In this document: piece by piece, positions 17,224 to 26,748 of the stretch
Layout of the letters: each line of letters begins with the position of its first letter
Position numbering within the stretch: position 1 is the stretch's first letter
Origin: an uncultured Verrucomicrobia subdivision 3 bacterium
GTDB taxonomy: Bacteria > Verrucomicrobiota > Verrucomicrobiia > Limisphaerales > UBA11358
Reading direction: 5' to 3'
DNA: 64,000 nucleotides
NCBI GenBank assembly: GCA_903872345.1
Contig: CAIQKM010000068.1
Coordinates: forward strand, 81,707-145,706
The notes under the pieces: generated by a model
Told to the model about the DNA's origin: nothing
The model's database searches: none
The model's input: the letters and a program-made list of their open reading frames with translations, nothing else
Made by a program: the position numbers and the translations under genes

Positions 17224-18546
17224 TCAGGCGCGGCGCAGGCCGGGCAAATGCCAGGGTTGGCGGTATTTGACCCCGACCAGCTTGTCCGCCGCATGATCGT
17301 CCACGATTTTTTCGCGTTCGCTGTCCCAGACAATCTTGTGACCGGTCCGGTAGGCAATGTTGCCAAGGTGCGCGAGCGTGGAAATCCGGTGGCCCAGATC
17401 CAGCGGCAGCACCGGCTGCTGGCGGGATTTGACGCACTCCAGGAAATTCTTCACATGCGGCACGCGCGGGTCGCCCGCCGAATGGCCTTTCTGCGACGCA
17501 ATGTTCGCGCGCTTCGGCTCGGTGGTGAGCTGCCAGCCCGTGTCGTTGAGAATAATATTCCCTTCGGTGCCGTGCCATTCCACGCCCCAGGAACGCCCGT
17601 TCAGGCCGTTGTTCAAACCGGCGCGATGCTCCCAGATGAGCTGGCAACTGGGAAATTCATAAACGGTCACCAGCGAATCCGGCGTTTCGGAGTCGTCATC
17701 AAAGATGAACTTGCCGCCGCAGGCCGTAACCGACTTGGGATTCTCCGCCGGCAACCCCATGGAAGCCATGTTCAGCAAATGCACGCCCCAGTCCGTCATC
17801 AAACCGCCGGCATAATCCCAAAACCAGCGGAAGTTAAACAGGAACCGGTTGGTATTGAACGGCCGTTTCGGGGCCGGTCCCAGCCAGAAGTCATAGTCCA
17901 CCCCGGCCGGCGGCGCGCTGTCGGCCACATGGCCGATGGTGGGCAGCCAGTCGAGAAAGGCCCACGCCCGCGCGAGACTGACCTTGCCCAGCTTGCCCGA
18001 GCGGATGATTTCCGTGGCCTCAATGATGTGCGGCGCACTGCGCCATTGCGACCCCATCTGCACGATGCGGTTGTAACGGTGCGAGGCTTCCACCATGGCG
18101 CGGCCCTCGTCAATCGTCTTGGCGAGCGGCTTTTCCACATAGATGTCCTTGCCCGCCTGTGCGGCCATGACCATCGGCAGCGCATGCCAATGATCCGGCG
18201 TGGCAATCAGCACGGCGTCCACATCCTTGCGCTCCAGCACGCGGCGAAAGTCCTTGACCGTGTCCGGCACCTTGCCGCGTTTGTCCTGGCAGATGGCCAC
18301 GCCCTTGGCGAGTTGGTCGTCATAAACATCGCAAATGACCGCGCACTCCACCTCCGGGTTCAGGAAGAAACATTTCAGATCCCCCTGCCCCATGCCGCCG
18401 CAGCCGATGACCCCGATACGGATTTTGTCATTGGCCCCGGGTTCGCCGGCCCGCGCCACCCGGATGAAGGGAGCGCTGAAGGTGCCCGCCGCCAGCCCGG
18501 CCAGGGCGGTTTTGCCGAGGAAGTTTCGCCGCGTAATCTTTTGCAT
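17224..18546 (-). CDS. Tat-exported Gfo/Idh/MocA-family oxidoreductase
   Basis: This 440-residue NAD(P)-dependent sugar or cyclitol dehydrogenase-like protein has a twin-arginine leader (MQKITRRNFLGKTALAGLAA). The Rossmann fold follows as KIRIGVIGCGGMGQGDL, then the conserved EKPLAKTIDEGRAMV with the catalytic-site lysine, and a C-terminal substrate domain. A longer open frame exists upstream, but ATG 18546 places the Tat motif correctly. It is the first gene of the cluster continuing into the TIM-barrel protein. A terminator for the preceding gene ends only a few bases before its start codon, so its own promoter is not obvious. Confidence 0.9.
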   Translation of the reverse strand: MQKITRRNFLGKTALAGLAAGTFSAPFIRVARAGEPGANDKIRIGVIGCGGMGQGDLKCFFLNPEVECAVICDVYDDQLAKGVAICQDKRGKVPDTVKDFRRVLERKDVDAVLIATPDHWHALPMVMAAQAGKDIYVEKPLAKTIDEGRAMVEASHRYNRIVQMGSQWRSAPHIIEATEIIRSGKLGKVSLARAWAFLDWLPTIGHVADSAPPAGVDYDFWLGPAPKRPFNTNRFLFNFRWFWDYAGGLMTDWGVHLLNMASMGLPAENPKSVTACGGKFIFDDDSETPDSLVTVYEFPSCQLIWEHRAGLNNGLNGRSWGVEWHGTEGNIILNDTGWQLTTEPKRANIASQKGHSAGDPRVPHVKNFLECVKSRQQPVLPLDLGHRISTLAHLGNIAYRTGHKIVWDSEREKIVDDHAADKLVGVKYRQPWHLPGLRRA

Positions 18547-18548
18547 AG

Positions 18549-18594
18549 TGTTTGAAATAAAACTCCCGCCGACAGAGGTCATCCGACGGCGGGA
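18549..18594 (-). terminator. Rho-independent terminator after the 1278-residue protein gene
   Basis: On the minus strand TCCCGCCG (18594-18587) pairs with CGGCGGGA (18571-18564) around a 15-base loop, followed by GTTTTATTTC. It lies just after the stop codon of the upstream gene and just before the Gfo/Idh start codon, so it could also act as an attenuator for that gene. Confidence 0.7.
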
Positions 18595-18611
18595 TGCGTC
18601 AATCCGAGCTC

Positions 18612-21600
18612 TTACTGGCTGATGACGCGATAAAACCGGGAGCTGCCTCCGGCGGTGGTATCCACATAAGACGCCGTGGCGTCCGTGGCGGTTACCGGCG
18701 AACCGATGCTCGTCCAAGCAGCATCGGTGAGGTTGTTCTTGTACTGCACCTGGTACGAGTGATTGTCAAAGGTGTTGTTCCAGTTCAGGGTCACTGCCCC
18801 GGGCGCATAGGCCACGCTGGTGATTTTGACCGCCGGGGCCGACGGCATGCCATAACTGATGGCGGTGATGCCATTATTCACATCGAGTGCGAAACCCAGT
18901 CCGCCCACCAGCACGCTGGCGGCATTTTCCTGGGAATTGGCATTGCTGGAACCAAAGAACGCCTGATTGAACAGCGACGGCGCATTGGTGTTGCCGCTCA
19001 GGAGATAGAGCTGGAAGTCATTCGGGGCATCGTTGAAACCGACACCGCCCAGAATGTTGTTGGTCACATCCACGCTCAAACCCGTCAGATCGTTGGGCAC
19101 CTGCGTGCCCGCCAAGAAGGTGTTTATAATCGTCCCCGTACCGGCCACCTTGTCATAAGCCACTTCCCGGAGGTTGTAATTATGACCGCCCTTGGCCCAG
19201 AAGGTATTGCCCGCGCCGAAGGCGATGCCCAAGCCGGAGAAGCCCAAAGGCGCACCGGTGACACTGATCACGTGCGGCGTGAAATTCACCCCGTCCGTGG
19301 TATCAAAGACCACCGCATTGGTGCCATTGTAGGAACCGATGATGATTTCCGTATTCACACCGGCACCGCGCACGGACATGGTATCGCCCCAGCGATCACC
19401 GGAACCGCTCGGATCCGCGCCGGTGCTGCCGCCGAAGGCGTAGCCGGAACCCGCCGACCCCACCGAGAGCGAATTCCATTGAATAATGTCAAAGCCGGGA
19501 CCGGTCAGGGAGAGATTGCAGGAGTACATGACGCCATCATCCGCCACCCCGATTTGATCCAGCACCCAGTTGCCACCCGTGGGCAAACCGGCGCTGCTGA
19601 GGTCGCCCAGGTAACTGCCGGTGGCACCGGAAAACGCATGGATCGTGGTATGATCGGCCAGCAGCAGCGTGCCGGTGTTGGTGTCGTACGCCAGACCGCG
19701 CAAGCTGTAGCTGGAGCCGTCCAGGAAGGAGTAGATACCCGGCGGCACCGTCCACAATTGCGTCACCACCAGACTGGTGGTCGGAACCAGCAAGGTCAGC
19801 AAGGCCGGGGGCGTGCTCGTCGCCGCGCCGCCCACGTTGTGCACCACCACTTGATAGTAGCCGGCTTTGCTCAACGGCGGATTGGTCAGACTGTAGCTGC
19901 TGCCGGTCGCCCCCGAGATGTTCGCAAAACTGGCCGGATTGGTGCTCGTGCTGAACTGCCATTGATAATAGAGCGGAATGGATCCCGAGGCGCCGACATT
20001 GAATTGCAGCAGGGCAATGTTGGTAAACACCGTCTGGCTGGCCGGCGCCACCGTGATGGTCGGAGCGGTGGTGGCCGGAACGCCGTAGGTGACGGCCTGC
20101 AACCCATTGTTTACGTCCAAGGCAAACGCCCGGGGATATTTCAGGACAATCGGCGCGAAATAGTTGCCGTTTACGTTGGCCGAGGCGAAGAACGATTGGG
20201 AGAAGAGCACCGGGGCATCCGAGGTGCCCGTCAGTTGGTACAGCTTCAAATCATGATTCACATCCGAGGTGTCAACACCGGCCAGGATGTTGTTGACCGG
20301 ATCCACCGCCACGCCAATTTGATAGCTCGGAACCTTGGCCGGATTCGGATAGTCCAGCAGCAAGCCGCCCACCTGGCCGACCGGGTCAAAGGAGATTTCA
20401 TAAAGGTGGCCCAAAACCGATTTGACCCAGAAGGTGTTCCCCGCGCCAAAGGCAATGCCATTCTGGGCAAAGCCAGCCGTCACATTGGTGATGGCAATGA
20501 TGCTGGGGGTGAAATTGACCCCGTCGGCGGTGGTATAGAGCACCACATTGGTACCGGCGCGGGACCCGAGGAGAATCTGGGTATTGGCACCGGCACCACG
20601 GATGGCCAGGGTGTCGCCATAACGATTACCGTCATTGTAAATAATGGATGAACCACTGTCATTGTAGGCCACCGTGGGCGTCACCGAGTTGGAAGGCGCA
20701 CTCCAGCGATAGAGGAGAGCGGTCTGGCTGTTGCCCACGACCAAGTTAACGGCATAAACTGCGCCGTCATCGGCAACCCCCACCTGATCCGCCGCGAACT
20801 GGCCGGTCAGGGGCAGACCCGAGGTGCTCAAGGTGCCGATATTGGTGCCGGTATTGCCATCCAGAATATAGAACGTACCCGAAGTGGTGGCGACCACCAG
20901 CCGCTGGCTGTTGGTATCATAGCCCATGCCGCGGGTGGAATCGCCCGAACCCGACAGGAAGGAATAGCCGCTCGCACCGGGCGCGATTTTCCAATTCTGG
21001 CTGACCACGGAATTGGTCACCGGCAGGTATAGGCTCAGCCCCACTACGGAACTGGTGGCCGCCCCGTAGGCGTTGGTAACCACCACAAAGTAGAGGTTGG
21101 TACCGCCGGTCGTCGTTGTATAGTAGTTGTTGGTATCGACAATGACATTAGTTGTGCCACCGGAAATCTTGTACCAGTTGTACCCCAAAGGCGTCGATCC
21201 GCCGGCCGACACAGTCAACGTCTGTGGTGGATACGCGTTCGTGATCGCCCCGGTCAGGCTGGAAATGAGCGGGGCCGAACTGATCACGATGGAATAGGCG
21301 CGCAAACCATTGTTCGATTCCAAAACATAAAGAAAATTGGTCTTACCTTGCCCGCCCAAAGCCACGCCGCCGGTGGCATTGCCATTGGCATTGGGCGTGG
21401 CAATCTGATTGGTCGCCAGCGTACCGCCACTGGCCGGGAAATTGGCGGTGGAGAAAACGCCCACCGCATTCGGCGGAGTGGGTGAACTTGAGGTCTGCGC
21501 CACGGAAAGCAGGTTGGCCTGTGGCGCATAATTAATGAAAGCCGTGTAGTTGGCCGTCAAAGCCGGGGCATTCCCCAGCACGGTTCCAACGACAACGCTC

Positions 21601-22448
21601 TGGCTGGCGAAGTTCGCAGGATAGGAAACCAGAAAAACATTGTGCTGGATACTGGTGCTGATCGGATTATTGGCCGAACTATTGGTTGCATTGACGCCAG
21701 CCTGAACCAGAAAGGTATTATTGGTATAAAACGAAATGGCAAAAATATTGCCCGGCGTGCTGGGCAAGCCCACCGGAACCTGAACTACGGTCGAGGTATA
21801 GTTTATGCCATCATACGAATGCAGCAAAATAAAGTTGGTACCCTGCGCACCGACACCGAACAAAACCAGCTTGTTGGCCCCCGTACCGGTCACCGCCATG
21901 GTATCCCCAATCCGCTTGCCATTCAAGTAAGTGATCACCGGATCGGTGGCGGAAGATTGATAAACCAAGGCTGGCGTCGCGGTCCAACTCGTCCAAGAAT
22001 ACAATTTGATTGGTGAACTGGAGCTAATGCCGGTGTTGAGCGGCGAACCCAAAATAACTCCATCATCTCCAACCCCGACCTGGTCAATGCCAAGATTGGA
22101 ACCATTAACACCGGTCGTGCTGCTTAATAAAGTTCCGGCAGTGCCATCATAAACATCAATTATTCCGGTAGTCGCACCGGTTCTCGTTGCCACAAAAACC
22201 TGGTTGGATATCGCGCTATAGGCAATGCCACGGTTATTGCCGCTGTTGGCCAGCGAACCGATGCCATTGGTTTCAAACCACGAGGGAATCAAAGACCAAG
22301 TTTGCGCCTGGGCCGTGCCGGCCATCACCCCAACCGTCACCAGCAAGGCCAGTACCATCCGGCAGCGAGACCAGACCGAACCCGGCGGTGTTTGATCCTT
22401 GGTCGGCGGCAGAGGAATCGGTGATTTTTTGGGGTTGGTTGGTTTCAT
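18612..22448 (-). CDS. Large secreted protein with three related modules and Ig-like linkers
   Basis: This 1278-residue protein starts with a proline- and lysine-rich head and a signal peptide (MVLALLVTVGVMAGTAQAQ). It then contains three versions of one module of about 300 residues. Each has a block like RGMGYDTNSQRLVVA, a segment DQVGVADDGAVYAVNL, then RYGDTLAIRGAGANTQILLG and GIAFGAGNTFWVK, and closes with FALDVNNGLQAVTYG. The pattern suggests beta-propeller-like repeats. Between modules lie Ig-like stretches (TVAPASQTVFTNIALLQFNV). The end is a fibronectin-like module (SYQVQYKNNLTDAAWTSIG). It is serine-, threonine- and asparagine-rich and probably lies outside the cell. It follows a pilin-like gene with a 57-base gap. 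The function is unknown. Confidence 0.8.
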   Translation of the reverse strand: MKPTNPKKSPIPLPPTKDQTPPGSVWSRCRMVLALLVTVGVMAGTAQAQTWSLIPSWFETNGIGSLANSGNNRGIAYSAISNQVFVATRTGATTGIIDVYDGTAGTLLSSTTGVNGSNLGIDQVGVGDDGVILGSPLNTGISSSSPIKLYSWTSWTATPALVYQSSATDPVITYLNGKRIGDTMAVTGTGANKLVLFGVGAQGTNFILLHSYDGINYTSTVVQVPVGLPSTPGNIFAISFYTNNTFLVQAGVNATNSSANNPISTSIQHNVFLVSYPANFASQSVVVGTVLGNAPALTANYTAFINYAPQANLLSVAQTSSSPTPPNAVGVFSTANFPASGGTLATNQIATPNANGNATGGVALGGQGKTNFLYVLESNNGLRAYSIVISSAPLISSLTGAITNAYPPQTLTVSAGGSTPLGYNWYKISGGTTNVIVDTNNYYTTTTGGTNLYFVVVTNAYGAATSSVVGLSLYLPVTNSVVSQNWKIAPGASGYSFLSGSGDSTRGMGYDTNSQRLVVATTSGTFYILDGNTGTNIGTLSTSGLPLTGQFAADQVGVADDGAVYAVNLVVGNSQTALLYRWSAPSNSVTPTVAYNDSGSSIIYNDGNRYGDTLAIRGAGANTQILLGSRAGTNVVLYTTADGVNFTPSIIAITNVTAGFAQNGIAFGAGNTFWVKSVLGHLYEISFDPVGQVGGLLLDYPNPAKVPSYQIGVAVDPVNNILAGVDTSDVNHDLKLYQLTGTSDAPVLFSQSFFASANVNGNYFAPIVLKYPRAFALDVNNGLQAVTYGVPATTAPTITVAPASQTVFTNIALLQFNVGASGSIPLYYQWQFSTSTNPASFANISGATGSSYSLTNPPLSKAGYYQVVVHNVGGAATSTPPALLTLLVPTTSLVVTQLWTVPPGIYSFLDGSSYSLRGLAYDTNTGTLLLADHTTIHAFSGATGSYLGDLSSAGLPTGGNWVLDQIGVADDGVMYSCNLSLTGPGFDIIQWNSLSVGSAGSGYAFGGSTGADPSGSGDRWGDTMSVRGAGVNTEIIIGSYNGTNAVVFDTTDGVNFTPHVISVTGAPLGFSGLGIAFGAGNTFWAKGGHNYNLREVAYDKVAGTGTIINTFLAGTQVPNDLTGLSVDVTNNILGGVGFNDAPNDFQLYLLSGNTNAPSLFNQAFFGSSNANSQENAASVLVGGLGFALDVNNGITAISYGMPSAPAVKITSVAYAPGAVTLNWNNTFDNHSYQVQYKNNLTDAAWTSIGSPVTATDATASYVDTTAGGSSRFYRVISQ

Positions 22449-22505
22449 GATGGTATTGAGTTGTCGGATTTCTGGTTCTGGTTATCTGGTTTGAGACGCA
22501 AAATG

Positions 22506-23375
22506 TTAAAAGCCTGCAATGATGGGGAAGGTCGCCTGCAACCGGGGCAAATCCTGGTCCGGCGAAGATCCCGTCGGGGTATAGTCAAAGCCCGAACCCT
22601 GGCCGCTGCCCAAGGTGGCATCCGGAATGGCGTTGCCGGCCTGAATGTTAGGTGAGCGCCACTTCCAATATTCCGAGTGGCCATCGGCAAAACTAATCAG
22701 CCCCCCGTTATTATGCCGGCTGGTGGGCAGCTTGTAATATGAAGTGGTCGAATCCCCGAGGTTGAAGCACGGAAATTCATTGTTATCAATGCTGTTGGCG
22801 GAAACATCAATGAACACGGAGGCATTGACCGGGCTGGGATTGATGATGGAAGAGAACTTGGCAAAACTGCCGTTGGTCGGGATGCCGTCGCCATTGTCAT
22901 TCACCCAGTTCATGCCGCAACTGATGGAATAACTGCGGTCCCGCACCACTTTTGAGGTGGTGTCCACCGACAAATCTGACGGGCAATGATAAATGCCCAC
23001 ATTGCCATTGTAGGGGTAAAGCAGGCCGTATTGAATGGCCCAGGCCGAGGTCATCGCCTGCGCGCTCAGTTCGGCGCGGGCGCTGCCGTTCCAACTGCCC
23101 ACCCCCAGCTTGCTGCCGCCGGTCACCCAGGCATTCGCGCCGCACTGGGCATTGCCGTCGCTGTGATTGTTTACAATCCGGTCGGAGGAGTCGTTCAAAT
23201 AGATCGTCCAAGCGAGGGTCAACTGCTTGGTGTTGTTCAGACATTGGATGGTCTTGGCCTTTTCCTTGGCCTTGGCCAAGGCCGGGAGCAACATGGCCGC
23301 CAGAATGGCAATAATGGCGATGACCACCAGCAATTCAATCAGGGTAAATCCCGCCCGTTTTTTGGTTTCACTCAT
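22506..23375 (-). CDS. Prepilin-type N-terminal domain protein (pseudopilin-like, DUF1559-type)
   Basis: This 289-residue protein begins [20 protein letters not shown], a class III signal cut by a prepilin peptidase after Gly with Phe as the first mature residue and Glu at +5, followed by a hydrophobic helix ending [12 protein letters not shown]. The remainder is a globular domain with [17 protein letters not shown], the H-x-D-G-like motif found near the end of such proteins in Planctomycetes and Verrucomicrobia. They are thought to form surface or secretion-related filaments. The real start is ATG 23375; the open frame upstream does not place the signal correctly. It is probably co-transcribed with the following 1278-residue protein gene. 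Confidence 0.9.
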   Translation of the reverse strand: MSETKKRAGFTLIELLVVIAIIAILAAMLLPALAKAKEKAKTIQCLNNTKQLTLAWTIYLNDSSDRIVNNHSDGNAQCGANAWVTGGSKLGVGSWNGSARAELSAQAMTSAWAIQYGLLYPYNGNVGIYHCPSDLSVDTTSKVVRDRSYSISCGMNWVNDNGDGIPTNGSFAKFSSIINPSPVNASVFIDVSANSIDNNEFPCFNLGDSTTSYYKLPTSRHNNGGLISFADGHSEYWKWRSPNIQAGNAIPDATLGSGQGSGFDYTPTGSSPDQDLPRLQATFPIIAGF

Positions 23376-23691
23376 AATCTGATTCAATCCGGAAAAAATG
23401 TTCGCTGTCCTTGTTAATCCAGACGATCCAGCGGGTTGAGGCGATGTTTCCGGCCGGCATGGTTGCGGTTGATGCCAGTTGGTTGGTCTGCGCCTGCTTT
23501 CATGGCTGAATCGCTGTACACAGTTCACTTACCTTAATGCTCTCAGCATTTCACCGAACGGCTGAAACCGGAAGAAAAAAGATGTATCCTTTATTGTGTT
23601 TTTGTAACAACCGGCGGCGGGTCAGGCAAATTAGCCGCCGCGATTTCAGGCCGCGCCGGCGGCATCAAAAAACCGATTCCGCCCTTATTTT
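23376..23691. other. Intergenic region upstream of the pilin-like gene
   Basis: These 316 bases separate the end of the serine hydrolase gene from the pilin-like gene, both on the minus strand, so they should hold the promoter of the pilin operon. I see no clear -35/-10 pair, no convincing terminator and no small gene. Part of it (about 23605-23665) is rich in GCCGCCGG words that could form weak hairpins. Confidence 0.4.
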
Positions 23692-25083
23692 TCAATGGGA
23701 TAATTGCGTTACCGCCGCATCAATGGCCCGCCCCAGCGCGGGGATCCGCCGGGTGTACGCCACCGGGCTTACCCGGTCGTTGGCCGGAAAATTTGTCCGG
23801 CCGGCAAACACCCCGTCCGCGTACCGGTAACCCAGATTTCCCAAAAACGCGATGACGTAATGACGGAAAGGCTTCCCCGGCAAAGAGGTAACAATTCCCG
23901 CATCCGATCCATAATTAAATGTCAGCCCCGTCTTGTGGGCAAAAGTCACTTCCGCGCGTTCGTTCAGCGCCCGGATATCCACCCCGTAATCAGCACCTTC
24001 CACCACCACATGCCCGTTGGCGGCATTGATCCACCGCGCCGCCACGCGGGACGGCAACCCGGCTTGAACATTGGGCGCCGTGGGGTAGTTGGCCGTGCTC
24101 AACCCCTCATTAAAACCCTGATCGCCCAGTAATTGTTTCAAATAGGCCCGCGACGAATCCGAAAGGAAACCCGCCGCAACCTGCTGGCCTTCCGGGCGCT
24201 GCCACAATTCCCCCGGACCGCCGTCAATGAGCCACAATAGCCGCGCCACATCGAAGGCCGTCATGTGAATCTGCCCCGGCTGCCAGCCCAAACCGTCGGC
24301 CGCGCTGGTGTGGTTGATCTGCAATGTCCCGAGTCCCAATTCGCGAAACTCCACGTTTAACGGCTCGATTTCATGGCGGTCATGCAACATTTTCAACAAG
24401 GCGCCGGTGGCATGGTTGTCCGAAACCGTGATCATCGGTTCCAGCCAGTCCCGCACTTTCCTGGGTTCCGGCACCGCCCCCGCAACGGCATAAATATTCG
24501 TGGTATTCAAAGTGATTCTTCCCAGGTCCACCATCCGCATCACGTGAAACGCCACCATGAGCTTGAACAGCGAGGCGGGATACGGCGCCATGAACTGGTA
24601 AGGGGCCTGCGCGCGCCCTGGCACAATGTCATCGTCCGTCGTCAGCGGCGGATCATTCGTCCAGCCCTTCGTTGAAAGCCGCGCCCCCGTGCGCGAAAAC
24701 GTCCCGCCATCCGCCCGCTCAATATCCCACCGGCGGAACCGGACGCACGCCGCCCCGGCGCTGAGATCCACCGGCACCACGAGCCCCTGCGGATAATCGC
24801 GCGACAGCAAAACATCCGCCCACGCCATCGCCCGTCCGGCCGCGTCCAGTTGAATCACGGCCACATCCACATTGGGCAGGTGCGCCACCGGCGCGGCCGG
24901 CCGATGTTGCAGCGCGCTGACCGGGTGTTCCTCATTGCCCGCGCCAAAATCAATCACCTGCTCAAAATGTTGCGCCCGCACCGCCGTCAGCACCGCCGAC
25001 TCCAGCGGCGTTGGCGCACCCAAGACCGACCATCCGGTCAAGACGCCCAGCGCCAGCAAACTGCGGATCATAAATTCCTTCAT
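23692..25083 (-). CDS. Beta-lactamase-fold serine hydrolase (class A-like)
   Basis: This 463-residue protein has a signal peptide (MIRSLLALGVLTGWSVLGAP) and should be periplasmic. All three active-site motifs of the penicillin-recognising fold are present: S171-L-F-K174 in YPASLFKLM, S221-D-N223 in VSDNHATGALL, and K384-T-G in HKTGLTFNYG. The SDN/KTG set points to a class A beta-lactamase-like hydrolase. The N-terminal 160 residues form an extra region not seen in classical enzymes of about 290 residues. It may be a DD-peptidase, an esterase or a lactamase. It is divergent from the second DUF5009 gene. Confidence 0.85.
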   Translation of the reverse strand: MKEFMIRSLLALGVLTGWSVLGAPTPLESAVLTAVRAQHFEQVIDFGAGNEEHPVSALQHRPAAPVAHLPNVDVAVIQLDAAGRAMAWADVLLSRDYPQGLVVPVDLSAGAACVRFRRWDIERADGGTFSRTGARLSTKGWTNDPPLTTDDDIVPGRAQAPYQFMAPYPASLFKLMVAFHVMRMVDLGRITLNTTNIYAVAGAVPEPRKVRDWLEPMITVSDNHATGALLKMLHDRHEIEPLNVEFRELGLGTLQINHTSAADGLGWQPGQIHMTAFDVARLLWLIDGGPGELWQRPEGQQVAAGFLSDSSRAYLKQLLGDQGFNEGLSTANYPTAPNVQAGLPSRVAARWINAANGHVVVEGADYGVDIRALNERAEVTFAHKTGLTFNYGSDAGIVTSLPGKPFRHYVIAFLGNLGYRYADGVFAGRTNFPANDRVSPVAYTRRIPALGRAIDAAVTQLSH

Positions 25084-25256
25084 CCCCTGTTGTTACAAAA
25101 TCATAAGAACTGCCACAACTTTTCTTTTTCCATTGGACAAACGTACGATTAACTTCATCCTCGGAAAATCGGAGTATTGAGGCGGATACCATCCGGCCAG
25201 AGGCCGGCAACCAGCCGCCCCGGCCCGTAATTTAAGGAAACGAAAGCAAGCAAACC

Positions 25257-26507
25257 ATGAGCAACAACCATATTTCGGCCCCGGCCCAGCCCAAGCGGCT
25301 GGTCTCCCTCGACGCCCTGCGCGGCTTCGATATGTTTTGGATTCTCGGCGCGGATGAAATTTTTTACGCCCTGAATGAACTGAGCAAACATGCCTCGGCC
25401 GGCATCTTGAGCGCCCCCGCCGCGTTTCTGGCCTACGAACTGGACCACGCCGAATGGGCCGGCTTCCACTTTTACGACCTCATCTTTCCCATGTTTGTGT
25501 TCATCATGGGCGTATCCACCGTCTTCTCCCTCACCCGCATCATCGAACAGGAAGGCCGCGCCAGCGCCGTGAAACGCGTGGTGAAACGCGGCGTCCTGCT
25601 ATTCATCATCGGCCTCATCTATTCCGGCGGGTTTACCAATCCCTGGCCCGACATGCGGCTCATGGGCGTGCTGAACCGCATCGCCATCTGTTACCTCTTT
25701 GGCGGACTCGTGTTCTGTTTTTTCAAACCGCGCACCCTCATGGCCATGGCCGTTTCGCTGCTGCTCGGTTATTGGGCCCTGATGGCCCTCGTCCCTTTCC
25801 CGGATGTCCGGCCCGAACCCGGCGGCGATGCCGTGATCACCCGCGAAGCCGGCTTTAAATCCGTGTCCCAATTGAACATGGCCAGCACCAACTACATTCA
25901 CGGCTCCTACGTGCAAGGCGTCACCCTGGCCAATTACATCGACCAGAAATACCTTCCCGGCCGCAAATACGACGGCACCTACGATCCCGAAGGCATTCTA
26001 AGCACCATGCCCGCCCTGGTCACCGGATTGCTTGGCATCTTCGCCGGGCTGCTGCTCCAAAAACAATCCGTGCCCGACCGTAAAAAAGTGGTTTGCCTCA
26101 TCGGTGCCGGGGCCGCCAGCGCCGCATTGGGCTGGCTGTGGAATATCGAGTTTCCCGTCATCAAAAAAATCTGGACCTCCTCCTACGTCCTCGTGGCCGG
26201 CGGCTACAGCGCGATGCTGCTCGGCGCCTTTTACTGGATTGTGGACGTGCAGAAGAAACAAACTTGGTGCCAGCCCTTCATCTGGATCGGCATGAACCCC
26301 ATCACGCTTTACCTCACCAGCAATTTCTTCGGCGGACTGGGTTACGGCAAGCTCGCCACCCGCCTCGCCGGCGGCCCGGTGAAAGCCTTTCTGGACACCC
26401 ACATCGCGCACGGCTTCGGCGATCTGACCATCGCTTTCATCGCCGTGCTGATCTTCATCTGGTACGCGCGGTTCCTGTATCAGCGGAAGATATTCCTGCG
26501 GCTGTAA
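25257..26507 (+). CDS. DUF5009 / NagX-like membrane acyltransferase, second copy
   Basis: This 416-residue polytopic inner-membrane protein shows the family start KRLVSLDALRGFDMFWILGA and the motif FYDLIFPMFVFIMGVSTVFS with its invariant Asp and Pro. Later helices include VVKRGVLLFIIGLIYSGG and MGVLNRIAICYLFGGL. It is closer to the NagX/heparan-glucosaminide acetyltransferase type than the copy at 14.7-16.2 kb, which has a longer first periplasmic loop. It would move acyl groups across the membrane to a sugar. The gene stands alone, divergent from the serine hydrolase, and ends shortly before inverted-repeat element copy B. Confidence 0.87.
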   Translation: MSNNHISAPAQPKRLVSLDALRGFDMFWILGADEIFYALNELSKHASAGILSAPAAFLAYELDHAEWAGFHFYDLIFPMFVFIMGVSTVFSLTRIIEQEGRASAVKRVVKRGVLLFIIGLIYSGGFTNPWPDMRLMGVLNRIAICYLFGGLVFCFFKPRTLMAMAVSLLLGYWALMALVPFPDVRPEPGGDAVITREAGFKSVSQLNMASTNYIHGSYVQGVTLANYIDQKYLPGRKYDGTYDPEGILSTMPALVTGLLGIFAGLLLQKQSVPDRKKVVCLIGAGAASAALGWLWNIEFPVIKKIWTSSYVLVAGGYSAMLLGAFYWIVDVQKKQTWCQPFIWIGMNPITLYLTSNFFGGLGYGKLATRLAGGPVKAFLDTHIAHGFGDLTIAFIAVLIFIWYARFLYQRKIFLRL

Positions 26508-26548
26508 TCGCCAGCTGGTGCATCCCTGTCACCGCCCTCCTGGCTGGT

Positions 26549-26735
26549 GGTGTCAGGCTGCCAGGCAATGCCAACCCTCTCGGGCGGACCGCGGCTGTCC
26601 CAACCGCAGCGTGTGGCCAGGCTTGGTGGCGCCAAAGTATACCCATACTGCATGGGCGGCACAGCGGGAGGACGTGAGAAGTTCAATCCGGCCCGGTCTG
26701 GCGGCATGCTGCGGCTGGGACAGCCGCGGTCCAAG
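26549..26735. repeat. Inverted-repeat (MITE-like) element, copy B
   Basis: The arms at 26586-26610 and 26708-26732 are complementary over 25 bases with one mismatch. The body and left flank (from GTGTCAGGCTGCC) match copy A at 7735-7920. It lies between two convergent genes, where it could serve as a two-way terminator. It is non-coding and encodes no transposase. Confidence 0.8.
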
Positions 26736-26748
26736 CCAGCCGCCCGGA

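Noticed and set aside
26586..26732. Insertion sequence
   Set aside because: Terminal inverted repeats are present but only about 100 bases lie between them, with no transposase; treated as a MITE-like repeat instead.
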